From positions 1 to 40,000 of the forward strand of contig CAUYUJ010006490.1 in NCBI GenBank assembly GCA_963575745.1: 40,000 nucleotides of DNA. The letters are read 5' to 3'. The position numbers were made by a program, and so were the translations under genes. The notes under the pieces are model-generated. The model was not told the DNA's origin. It made no database searches and was given only the letters and a program-made list of their open reading frames with translations. The stretch is from Prorocentrum cordatum. Its lineage: Eukaryota; Sar; Dinophyceae; Prorocentrales; Prorocentraceae. Positions 20,155-29,213 of this stretch are shown here, piece after piece (the first letter of the stretch is position 1; each line of letters begins with the position of its first letter).

Positions 20155-20805
20155 GAGCGTGCCAGGCACGCCTGGTGCGCCAGATGCGCCACGTGCTCCG
20201 AGTGCGCCAGGTGTGCCGCACACTCCAGCAGCGCCAGGTGCGCAGCGTCTGGGGCACGTGCAGAGTGCGTCAGGTGCGCCTGCGCACGTGACAGCACACA
20301 TCGGGAACCATGTCGGCCCCTGCCCTCCTTGCTGAAAATCGATTCCCCTCATTGTGTCTGGTGGGCCTGCGCACAGCAGGCCACGCGCCACCCCCCCCGC
20401 CGTCCCTGTCAAGAACAACTTGACAATGATCGCAGGTGGCCGCGCAAGATTCAGATTTAGCCGCGAGGTGCATATTGTATTGCTTCTGTTGTCAGGGATG
20501 GTAGCCCTGCGCACGGCAAGGAACATGCTGACACCCGGTCAACAACAATACAACATTTTCGCGGGCCTCACGAACATGACTCAATATTTTGTCTCAAAAT
20601 ATATGCTGCATTGTTTTTTGAAAGGGATGGTGGGGGGGGCTGCCTCGGGTTGGCCACACATGCTCCAAATTTGGATGCTGAGTGCGGTGTGTATTGCTTT
20701 TTGACAGGGATGGTGGGGGGCGGGTCGGCATGGTGTCGGCATGGTGCCTGGTTGGCCCCCGGTCGCTTGGGGGAGGCGGGGTATTTCTATAAGGAACAGT
20801 GATCA
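20155..20805 (+). repeat. Unit 1 of a ~0.8-kb tandem duplication
   Basis: Begins GAGCGTGCCAGGCACGCCTGG and runs through stacked GTGCGCCAG motifs, CATTGTGTCTGGTGGGCC, CCGTCCCTGTCAAGAAC, CCGCGAGGTGCAT, GCTGACACCC and TGCTCCAAAT to CCTGGTTGGC. All of these recur in the same order in unit 2. CCCCGCCGTCCCTGTCAA and its complement TTGACAGGGATGGTGGGGGG both occur, so sub-modules are also inverted within the unit. Confidence 0.85.
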
Positions 20806-21009
20806 AGACACCCTCCATATAGCAAGCTGTCTAGCTCATTCCCACCCGCCCTCCCAAAACATCAGTAACACCTGAGCCTCAGCATGTTCAGCGGTCGTCT
20901 TTGGATGGGCAGCTTCTGGGAACCAAAACCGAGCCCATGTGCGCGACGCTGGGGCGAGGTGCGCCACGCGTGCCAAGGGTGCCACGCGCGCCAGGCACCC
21001 CTGGGGCCC
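20806..21009. other. Spacer between duplication units
   Basis: Unique start, then GCGCCACGCGTGCCAAGGG-type steps leading into unit 2. Confidence 0.4.
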
Positions 21010-21595
21010 GAGCGTGCCAGGCACGCCTGGTGCACCAGATGCGCCACGTGCCTCTGATTGCGCCATGTGCGCCATGTTCGGGGCACGTGCACAGTGTGTC
21101 AGGTGCGCCTGCGCACGTGACAGCACACATCGGGAAACATGTCGCACTGTCGGCCCCCATCATCTTTGTCGAAAGTCAACACATACCCAGCATTGTGTCT
21201 GGTGGGCCTGCGCACGGCAGGCCATACACCACCACCCCCGCCGTCCCTGTCAAAAATCACTTGACAATGATCGCAGGTGACCGCGCATGATCCAGATTTA
21301 GCCGCGAGGTGCATTTTGTGTTGTGCTTTGCCTGGAATGCCAGTCCTGCGCATAGCAGGCAATGTGCTGACACCCCCGCCGTCCCTGTCAACAAACCATA
21401 CGAAGTGCTCGCGGGCCTCACCGCGTCGGGTTGGCTGGGGGTGGTGGGGGGGGGCCGCATCGGGTTGACCGCGCATGCTCCAAATGTGGAGGCAAAGTGC
21501 GTTTTGTATTGTTTCTGACAAGGATGGTGGGGGGGAGCACGGTTCCTGGTTGGCTGCCGGTCGTTTGGGAGAGGGGGTGTATATCAACTGTGAAG
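21010..21595 (+). repeat. Unit 2 of the ~0.8-kb tandem duplication
   Basis: Collinear with 20155-20805. Offsets between matching anchors fall from 855 bp at the left end through 841 to 798 bp at the right, so several indels separate the units. No coding capacity. Confidence 0.85.
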
Positions 21596-22024
21596 AATGT
21601 TAAACCCATCCGCGAAGGGGAAGAGGGGCTCTTGGAAGAGGGAAGAAAAACATCGTTAAACCGCCTGCGCCCAGAGGGCTGGCGGGATTCTTAGTTTCGG
21701 TTCCCCCCTTCGCCTTTCGCCCCCCTCTCGCTCCCGCTGGCCGCGCTCGCATTTGTTTCTGGTTTCGGTTCCTCTGTCTCTTCGGCCTTTTGCATTCGCC
21801 TACCGAATTACGTTGCTCGCTGGCTCGATTTAGCGTGGCCTTTTTCAAGGCATCCCGCCTGGCGCACGTCCCCACAGAAGGTGGCCAAGTCATTGCTTAC
21901 GCGGCCCGTAGCTTCAAATCCGTCGGCTGGAGTTCGTCGGCGCGTCGGAAGAGAGCGTGCGCGTGCGTTTGAGTGCGTGCGTGTGTGATCCAATCGTTTG
22001 GGACTCCACCGTGCCCTCAAGCTC
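21596..22024. other. Intergenic, no gene seen
   Basis: Unique sequence with a GCGTGCGTGTG run near 21955-21990. Confidence 0.4.
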
Positions 22025-22184
22025 AGGAGGGGAAAAAACACAGACACAATTAATCGGCGGTTCCCAGGAAAATATGGGAAACATGGGAAGTGGGGGGGAG
22101 GACGAAAACCCAGAAAATCTGGGAAAATATGGGTCATAGTTTTATTTGCGTGTGTATCTATTTGCGTGTCCTGGGGCCCCTTCA
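22025..22184 (+). repeat. Dispersed ~155-bp repeat, family 6, copy 3
   Basis: AGGAGGGGAAAAAACACAGA start, ACACAATTAATCGGCGG, repeated GGGAA blocks, GTGTGTATCTATTTGCGTGT tail and the same CCTGGGGCCCCTT end as copy 1. Confidence 0.8.
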
Positions 22185-22396
22185 CAAGCGCCCGCCCCGC
22201 GCATGGTCAGCAATTCGTGGCTGGCGCGCTCCGCTCGTGCTGCACCCGTGGGAGCCTTCCCACCGCGGCGTCGGAGGAAACGGAGCGTGTGCGCTCCCCT
22301 CCACCTAACCCGCGGGGGCCTCTCGATGGACCGCCCCCGCGCCCCGTCCACCGTCTCGCTCGCCAGCACGTGTGCATACACACACGTACGTGTACT

Positions 22397-22572
22397 CCAG
22401 ATTTCGTGATAAAGGGAGGGGGCTCTCATTTCGGGGGGGGGTCTCTTCCAGGCTATCTTGGAGGGCCTGGGGGGGTCTGGGGACGATGTCTTGGAGGGTT
22501 CTCCCACGGGGGAGGTCCGAAATGGCTTGTCTTGGAGGGTCCAGACCCCCTCCCTTTTATTACGAAATCTGG
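22397..22572. mobile_element. TIR element, single copy seen
   Basis: CCAGATTTCGTGATAAAGGG at the left and CCCTTTTATTACGAAATCTGG at the right are near-perfect inverted ends; pairing continues through GAGGGGG / CCCCCTC. The interior repeats CTTGGAGGG three times. About 176 bp, non-coding. No clear target duplication and no second copy in the window. Confidence 0.75.
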
Positions 22573-22740
22573 GGTAGACACTCTCTGTCGCCCTCTCAGT
22601 CTCTCTCTCTCTCGCGCAACTGCCGTCCCAGAGGAGCGTGTCTAAGAAGTTCAGGGATCGGACCGGTTGATTTTCTCAGCGATGTTCACTTTCGCGTTCG
22701 GCCGCCGTGAACGATTGAGTATCTTTCTAGACTCTGAGCC

Positions 22741-23028
22741 ATTACTAGTTCCTCAGCGTTTGCTAAGTCTCACTTCCGCCCTGGTCAGTCGATTTTTGTG
22801 GACATTCAGGACTCCACTCTCTCCAGGTCTCCCGCTCTCCAGTGTGACATCTTCCAGCTCCTGTCTCTTAGCCTCAAGTATCAGATTCGCGACCTCGTGC
22901 TAATCATTACGGAGCGGCTTCCCGTTGGCCTCTTCACTCTGGTGGCAGGGCGAGAACCTTCGATGGGAGAGAGGAACAGGTCCCTCCCCTCGACTCTCTG
23001 TACAGACGCGCTGCACTTTCCAGGGTGA
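22741..23028 (+). CDS. Weak coding-like frame, unknown
   Basis: After a TGA near 22735 the frame reads SHFRPGQSIFVDIQDSTL and then FQLLSLSLKYQIRDLVLIIT to a TGA at 23026. It has a plausible mix of hydrophobic and charged residues, but no good ATG before 22798 and no motif I know. It could equally be chance. Listed because this is the only stretch between 21.6 and 26 kb with any protein-like character. Confidence 0.2.
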   Translation: MTSSSAFAKSHFRPGQSIFVDIQDSTLSRSPALQCDIFQLLSLSLKYQIRDLVLIITERLPVGLFTLVAGREPSMGERNRSLPSTLCTDALHFPG

Positions 23029-23228
23029 GCCCGAAGGGCTCCTTTGGACAACGTCCGCTCCCTGCGGGAGGATCGGGCCGCAAAATGGCGCGGACCCCCT
23101 CGCCCGCGCCTCCCGCGCGACCGCCTCGAGGTCGGCTCCTCTGCAGGGGGGGAGAGGGGCGCAGAGGGCGCGCGGGAGCGGGCCCGGCTCCCGGAGCTCG
23201 ACGCGCGAGGCGAGGGGTGATCGCGGGC

Positions 23229-23442
23229 GGTGGTGGATGAAGCGCGCGGGGGTGACACGATCACAGGCGCCTGGCATCGCTCGGACGTGTGCATCTTTCC
23301 TTCGGCGAGGACCATCGAGGAGCACCCTAAATCATTCGGCGAAAAAACCACGCACGAAACCAGAAAAAAACACAGGAAATGGACGTCCGAGCGATGGCGA
23401 GGTGGTGGGTGAAGCGCGCGGGGGTGACACGCTCACAGGCGC
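23229..23442 (+). mobile_element. Short TIR element, family 1, copy 4, with 42-bp direct repeats
   Basis: The element itself is 23273-23398, with GGCATCGCTCGGACGTG and GGACGTCCGAGCGATGGC ends. It is bracketed by 23229-23270 and 23401-23442, which match at 40 of 42 positions (GGTGGTGGATGAAGCGCGCG and onward). The flanking repeat is unrelated to the one around copy 5. Confidence 0.9.
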
Positions 23443-23764
23443 AGGAGCCAGTGAGGCAGGACTCGTGGACAAAGTGTCAACCACGATGGTAAGAAGCACG
23501 CGGCGATGGCCTCGTGTACAAGCCCAGCGATACAACTTCCAGCCGAAGACGTCAGAGTGAGGGGGCCGAACGGTCATTCACGGTCCCTGGGTGTGGCTGA
23601 AGTGGGATTCCGGGATGCGAATTATTGAAAATATTCATTTCTAGGGAATAATTGTTGCTGATCTCCGGAAAAAGTTCCAAGCGCTCTCGCCTCGACGCTG
23701 GTTAGATTTCTCTGAAAACGAGGCTCCCGCTCGAGCGTTGGCTTGAGCCTAAATGTGGGCCCTT
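23443..23764. other. Spacer, no gene seen
   Basis: Unique, with a low-GC patch at 23600-23720. 23725-23764 resembles the end of the following 138-bp repeat unit. Confidence 0.4.
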
Positions 23765-24090
23765 GGAGGCCCAGCTACGACAACAGCGGCCCCCGCTCGA
23801 TACTTCATCACAATTTACCCCGAGACACCCTGGCCAGAGAGGCCCCCGAACTCAGGAACGGCACCCTCGCTCGAGACATCCTCGCAATGCAATTAAGTTG
23901 GCGGAGGCCCAGCCACGACGACAAGGGCTTCTGCTCGATACTTCCTCGCGATTTACTCCGAGAGCCCCTGGCCAAGAAGGCCCCCAAACTCAGGAACGGC
24001 GCTCTCGCTCGGGGCTTTCCCATGGTTCGGGCGGGTTGATGGAGGCCCGGACATGGCGACAAGGTTTCCCTTTCGATATTGCGAAGGCCT
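23765..24090 (+). repeat. 138-bp tandem repeat, about 2.3 units
   Basis: GGAGGCCC starts units at 23765, 23903 and 24041, exactly 138 bp apart. Shared blocks are CGCTCGATACTTC, ATTTAC(C/T)CCGAGA, CTCAGGAACGGC and CTCGCTCG. 138 is a multiple of three, so frames run through both units, but the translated text shows no known motif. Confidence 0.85.
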
Positions 24091-24168
24091 GACGGCCGGT
24101 GCCGCCGACCTTGAAGAGGACCACGACGTCGGCGACGAAGTGGGCGGAGACGGAAGCCGTGGAGGATA

Positions 24169-24262
24169 AAGAGGAGGAGGAGGAGGAGGAGGAGGAGGAG
24201 GCGAGGAGGAGGGGGAGGAGGATGAGGAGGAGGAGGAGGAGGGGGAGAGGGAGGAGGACAAG
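24169..24262. repeat. (GGA)n array
   Basis: GGA/GAG units with minor interruptions, purine on the + strand. Confidence 0.9.
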
Positions 24263-24407
24263 CTAGGTGCGCTCGCGTCAACATCTGACATCCTACCCCT
24301 CCCTCCCATCCCTTCCCATTGAGCTACTTCATTGTCCTCTCACCGAATCGGGCTTCGCATCTGACCCTGTTTCCTAAGAGGGAAAGGAGGAGGACGACGG
24401 CGCGATG

Positions 24408-24537
24408 AAAACGAAGACGACGACGACGAAGACGACGACGACGACGACAACCACGACGACGACGACGACGGCGGCGACGACGACGACGACGATGAGGACG
24501 ACCGGCGACGAAGACGACGACGACGACGACGACGCGA
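24408..24537. repeat. (ACG)n array with interruptions
   Basis: ACG/CGA triplets with AAG, ACC and GCG variants. Confidence 0.9.
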
Positions 24538-24599
24538 CCGCGCCGGAGCGGCACCCGCGCCAGCTGCCCGCTGCCGTTATGCGCGTCCCCCACCCGGAT

Positions 24600-25210
24600 C
24601 TCAAATTTCTGCAGGGGTGAAAGGAGAGTAGCATTCATATTGGGTAATGGTAGAGTGGGTCCGATGTCACAAAAATCAACGAATCGACACCGGATCTGAA
24701 GGACCGGAAAGACTCGGATTTTAAAAAACATATATGAAAACCAAACTCCCGGGAATCCTGTGCGGAAAAGAACGCCGCCCAAAAGGGGGGGGGGCTTTCT
24801 GCGGCTCCAAAAATCAACGAATCGACACCGGATGTGTAATCACCTCCAATGTTTTTGCCAGGGATCATTTTCTAGATTTGGGGCTTCTTAAAAAGGATCG
24901 AAAACGTCGGCGCTGCAGCGGGAGCACGTTTTGGAACAACGAGAGGCGCAGAAATTGGGCCAGCGCTGCAGCGGGAGCACGATTCGGAACGAGCGGGAGC
25001 GCGGAAATGAGGCCAGCGCTGCAGCGGGAACACGATTCGGAAGGAGCGGGAGCCCGAAAATTAGGCCAGCGCCTCAGCGAGAGCAGCATTTTAGAACAAA
25101 AAACACAAGCGAAAACCCAACTCCGGGGAATCCTGTGTGTAAAAAAACAGTACGCGGGGGGGTGCCGAACATCTTCCGGACGCCATCAGGGGAAGTGGGA
25201 GAGTAGTTTT
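24600..25210 (+). repeat. 53-bp tandem repeat inside nested direct repeats
   Basis: GCGCTGCAGCGGGA starts units at 24910, 24963 and 25016, with a diverged fourth (GCGCCTCAGCGAGA) at 25070, giving periods of 53, 53 and 54 bp; each unit continues GCACG then TTCGGAAC-like sequence. Outside are paired direct repeats: AATCAACGAATCGACACCGG at about 24675 and 24814; a CAACTCC(C/G)GGGAATCCTG block near 24742 and 25118; and a GAGAGTAG..TTCATATTG block near 24626 and 25200. Confidence 0.8.
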
Positions 25211-25214
25211 CATA

Positions 25215-25347
25215 TTGTGTAATTGTGGAGGAGGTGGAAGAGGAGGAGGAGGAAGAGGACGAGGAGGAGGAGGAGGAGGAGGAGGAGGAGGAGGAGGAGG
25301 AGGAGGAGGAGGAGGAGGGGGAGGAGGAGGAGGAGGAGGAGGAGGAA
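25215..25347. repeat. (GGA)n array
   Basis: GGA units preceded by GAGGTGGAAGAGG, purine on the + strand. Confidence 0.95.
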
Positions 25348-25744
25348 TCTGCCGCCGCGTACACCCCGCACGGTTTTTGCGGCAGGGGTGGCAGAGGGCG
25401 GGTGGCCCTCGTCGGCCCTGCAGGTCGCCCGTCGGGCGGGGGGGGATGGGGCTCGGATCGGTGAGGAGCAGTGGGAAGCAGTCTTCCCCGAAGGGGAGGG
25501 GTCCAGCGCCGCTCTCTGCTCTCCCTCCCCTCTCGCTCGCTTGCCGGATCCTCTCCCTGCCGCTCTTGGCGCCTTCCTCTTTCCCCCGTCGCGGCCCGTT
25601 CCCTCTCCGCCTGTTCTTGCCGCCGCTGTCCGCGCGCAGCGCTCAGTTTGCTTTGGTTGGCCTGTTCGGCCTGTGAGTGTTGCTCACGGCGCCCGGGGTT
25701 TGGGCCTCGTTGCGGTGGTGCACCAAAAACCCGAAGGGGAAGGG
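25348..25744. other. GC-rich spacer, no gene seen
   Basis: Ala/Arg/Ser-rich overlapping frames without motifs. Confidence 0.4.
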
Positions 25745-25925
25745 AAGGTGGAAGAGGAACCGCGCTGAGGAAGGGAAGGGGAAGGGGAAGGGAAGGGAAG
25801 AGGTGGGGAGGGGAGGGGAAGGAGGGAGGAAGAGGAGACGCGCTAGGGAAGGGAAGGGGAAGGGGATGCGGAAGGGAAGGGAAGGGAAGGGGAGGGGAAG
25901 GTGGAGGAGGAAACGCTCTGGACCA
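25745..25925. repeat. GGGAAGGGAAGG polypurine minisatellite
   Basis: GGGAA/GGGGAA runs punctuated by CGCGCT or CGCTCT about every 75-78 bp (25761, 25839, 25914), suggesting three higher-order units each starting with a GAGGA(A/G)ACGC-like step. Confidence 0.7.
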
Positions 25926-26057
25926 CCTCCGCCCAGAGGGCTGGTCGGACTCCCTCCGCGCCCCGCGACCCTGGCGGCCCCTGCCGGCACGATGCCCCCC
26001 ACCCCCCCTGACTCCTGGGGGCGGCGGCGCCCCGCTCTCCTCGGCGCTCCCTGTGGG

Positions 26058-26089
26058 GCTCCTCCTCCTCCTCCTCCTCCTCCTCCTCC
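26058..26089. repeat. (CTC)n tract abutting the LINE 5' end
   Basis: About ten CTC units run directly into the spliced-leader sequence, sharing its first bases. This is probably the host sequence at the LINE insertion point. Confidence 0.85.
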
Positions 26090-26108
26090 GTAGCCATTTT
26101 GGCTCAAG
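26087..26108 (+). other. Dinoflagellate spliced-leader (SL) sequence
   Basis: TCCGTAGCCATTTTGGCTCA followed by AG is the conserved 22-nt leader that dinoflagellates trans-splice onto nuclear mRNAs. Here it is encoded in the genome at the head of a LINE and in its orientation, so it most likely derives from a trans-spliced transcript copied back into DNA. The next bases are GT and a short GTTCC..GGAAC hairpin follows, so an SL-RNA gene remains a weaker alternative; I see no downstream T-run typical of a small-RNA terminator. Confidence 0.85.
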
Positions 26109-26253
26109 GTCCCATGTTCCTCAGTGGAACAAGTGGACACCGCTAGTCCGCGGCGGGCAAGACCCTTGGGGTCTGGCAGTGTTTGTCATCGATCCGCGCT
26201 TGGGCTGGCGGGTAAACTGAGGCTTTTCCCGTTCCTGCCCGCCTGATCGCCCA

Positions 26254-27739
26254 GTGTTCCCTCCCATGGGCAGCAGCCGCCGCAAGGACAAGAAAGTTCG
26301 AAGGCAGGCGCAGCGTTCGGATGGCTCGGACAGATCATTCTCCTCTTCGGCGTCTCCCTCGGCTCGTGCTTCTCACCGTGATCGTCGCGGTGACCATCGG
26401 CCCCCGCCAAGCCCAGGCGCCGCCAGCTCCCAGCGTTCACGAAGCGCTGGTCGCAGCACGGCCCGCGGTGAGGCCCCCAGCGGACCGATGTCTCGGGAAG
26501 ACGCCGACATGCTGGACCTGTGCCCCACTTTCCCGAATGACGAGCAGGCCGTCGTCGAGTCGGCCCAGACGCATCGCCCTGGCGCCCTTCCTGAACTTGC
26601 TGCTGGTCCATGGGCCCCTGGGACGCCCGTCGTCGGTCTCCCCACGCCGCCTCTCGAGCCTGGTGGCGCTTCGAGCTGGCCACCTGGCGCTGACCCTTGG
26701 GCTGCTCACCTCCGCAGTTCCCCTGGTCGCTCTGGTGCCCCTCCTCCACCTGCTCCTGGTGACGCCTCGGCTGCTGGAGTGGCCTCTGGCAAGGCGGTCG
26801 CATCGGCGAGTGCTATCCCTGGCATGTCTGAGATGCTCGAACGCTTCAAGACGGACATCATTGCAGAGATGTCCCGCGCCTCCGCCGAGTCCATCGCCAA
26901 TATGGTCCGCACAGAGCTCCCGCGAACCATCTCGAACGTGGTGCAGCCCCTCGTCGCCCAGCTCGACTCAGCGATGCAAGCGAGGTTCAGAGCTCAGGAG
27001 CTTCGCATGGTCGAGGTTGAGAAGCGACTGGGCGCCGCCGAGTCCGCGCGCGCCTCGCTCTCGGAGCGCTTCGCGAAGCTGGAGCAGGAGCTGGACCTCG
27101 CTCGCGCCGCCCCGCGCGAACCCATTGCTCGGACCGCGGAGTAGCAGCGCGCCACGGACCCTGGCGTCTTCGTCATCACTGCGAAGGAGGACATTGGCAA
27201 GAATATGGTCGTGGATGCGCTGGCGGGCTGGATGCAGGCCGCCAACTACGAGGTGAGCAAGAACTTCGAGCTGGAGGGCGACGAGTTGGGCCGCAGGTTC
27301 GTCCTTCGCTTCACGGGTCTCGCGGTCACGTGTGCTGCGCGGGTTCGCCAGGCTCATGCGCTCCTCCGAGACGCCCACGGAGTCTGGCGGCAGTTCTCCG
27401 CCCCGATGCCTGGTGGGCGGCGCATCCCGATCCATGTTAGCGTCGATCGCAACAGGTTCGAGATCTCTAGGGGGGCGCAGCACCAAGAGGCTGCGCGACA
27501 AGCTCCAGGACTTCATTGGGAGGAGGGTCTTCATGGACACAGACGCTGGCACGCTGTCCGTCGACTGGGGGGTCCTCGCTCGCGTCGTCGTCGACCCGTC
27601 CGCGCCCGCAAAGGTGCAATGGAATTTGGGCGCTCTATCTGATCTCCGTCTGGCACGCGCTGACCTGGACAAGCTCGCCAACGAGCTCTTCCTGCCCAAG
27701 AATATCGGGTGGAGCGGGCAAAACGTTCTGCCATTCTGA
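26254..27739 (+). pseudogene. LINE ORF1 protein, interrupted
   Basis: The first frame (26254-27144) starts at GTG or an ATG four codons later, with a Ser/Arg/Pro-rich basic N-terminus (SSRRKDKKVRRQAQR). A long coiled-coil-like helix follows (EMLERFKTDIIAEMSRA; LSERFAKLEQELDLARA, about residues 190-285). TAG at 27142-27144 interrupts; the same frame goes on with DPGVFVITAKEDIGKNM and RRFVLRFTG, which resembles the RRM-like nucleic-acid-binding domain of LINE ORF1 proteins. Near 27470 the sense moves to another frame (KRLRDKLQDFIGRRVF, LSVDWGVLARVVV, ADLDKLANELF) and ends with TGA at 27737. Function in the family: binding the element RNA. The domain assignment is by layout, not search. Confidence 0.7.
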
Positions 27740-29213
27740 CCAGCTGATCTTCAATAGCTGGAACTGCCGAGCTCTTCTTCACCACCAGTCCTCCGTCATG
27801 GCCCGCAAAGCCGACATCGTGCACTCCCTCCTCTCGCCCTTCTCCATCACGGCCCTCCAAGAAGTTCGTGGTCCTCCTGCTGCCGTCGAGGAGCTCCTCT
27901 CGCGTCTTCGTGGAGGGGTCGCGGTCTTCGGCTCTGTGGGTCGTGGCGGCGTCTGCGCCCTCATTCCCTCCTCCCTCATGACGGACATCCAGGTCACGCC
28001 CCTTGAGATCGTAGTGGGGAGGGTGCTATGCCTCAGGCTCGCCCACAGGCGCTCTGGCTTCTGCTGGCACCATTGGAACGTTCGCAATCATGATCTTGAA
28101 GCGAAGGACTTCGGCGCCATTTGGCAGGCGCTTTCGCCCCAGCTGGAGGAGGTGCGACACGACCCCCTGAAGTTCAGCATCCTCATGACCGGCGACTTCA
28201 ACCTCGCCGACGAGGAGGTCGACTACTCCACTACGGAACTGGTCTACGTCCGCGGTCGCCCGCGGCGCCCTGCCCCTGGCCCCGTTGGCTCCGCCGCGGC
28301 GCGTGCCTCCGCTGGTCGCCAGTCTCATGCTGGTCGCACGAGGTGGGCGATGATCTTTAGGCATCTTACGGAGCTCGCGGCGCCTGGTCTCAGCCACGTC
28401 CACGTAGGCACGCGCACTGGCTCCCGCATCGACAGGTGCTTCACGGCGACGCCCCCCTGGCTTCTTTGCCAGCTCTGGCAATGCGCTCGGCGCCGCGGTG
28501 AACCTCAAGAGTTCCATGATGCGCTCCTTTCCGACCACGTCCCGCTGGAGGTCTCATGGCAGTCGCGGCGCTGGGATCCCAATGGAGAGCCGCGCTCTCG
28601 GAGGATCCCTCGGAGCATCTTCAGCGATCCCTTCTACGTGCCGATCCTCGAGGAGTACGAGAAGATTGCTGGCATCGGCGAGTTCGACGCGTTCGCGTGC
28701 TCCTCTGCGGTGAATCTCCACCTCTCGGCGCCGGCGGAGCTGGAGATGGCGACCCGCTGCCGGCAGGCTGCTGCGCGGGCCGTCCGCGATCTGCAGCTGC
28801 GTGATCGCCCCAGGATTCGTGAGAGCCGCTCCATGCTCCTGCGCTCTCTTGCTCGGGCTGTCTGGCGTCAGGATTCTCGCTTGGGTAACGTCCTTTGGCA
28901 AAGGCATCCGTGGCTCCGCTCCTTCTTCTCGATGGGCCCGTCGTCCTCGTCTGTCGCCCTCACCTCCCCTGATGCCTCTGCCCGTGCGCATTCCGATTTG
29001 CAGCTCCAGGAGGCCCAGGCTGAGACTGAGCGGCCCCAACGGGCCGAAGGGGCTTCTAGGGCGCAAGGACGCCGAGCTCGTCTCCGATCCCAAGCGAGAG
29101 CCTTAAGACGTCGTGCCCAGATCTGGCCCCCATTCAATCGGAGGCGGTATTTGGCGGGAGTGGTGGGGGGGTGGTTTCGACGGGGCTGCCTCGACCGTTC
29201 GCGCTTCTGCTGA
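27738..29213 (+). pseudogene. LINE AP-type endonuclease domain
   Basis: Reads straight on from the end of ORF1 in a shifted frame. Motifs of the exonuclease-endonuclease-phosphatase fold appear in order: FNSWNCRAL near the start, ITALQEV (metal-binding Glu), GGVCALIP, WHHWNVRN, MTGDFNLA (the catalytic D-x-N), GSRIDRCF and LLSDHVPLEV (catalytic Asp-His). All key residues are present, so the domain itself looks intact. In active elements it nicks the target for target-primed reverse transcription. The region after about 28600 is the linker before the RT. The frame ends at 29213, overlapping the RT frame, so endonuclease and RT are separated by a frameshift. Confidence 0.85.

Noticed and set aside
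26100-26130. SL-RNA gene instead of an SL relic
   Set aside because: A GT and a short hairpin follow the leader, but no T-run terminator is seen and the sequence leads into a LINE ORF1 in the same orientation. Kept only as an alternative.
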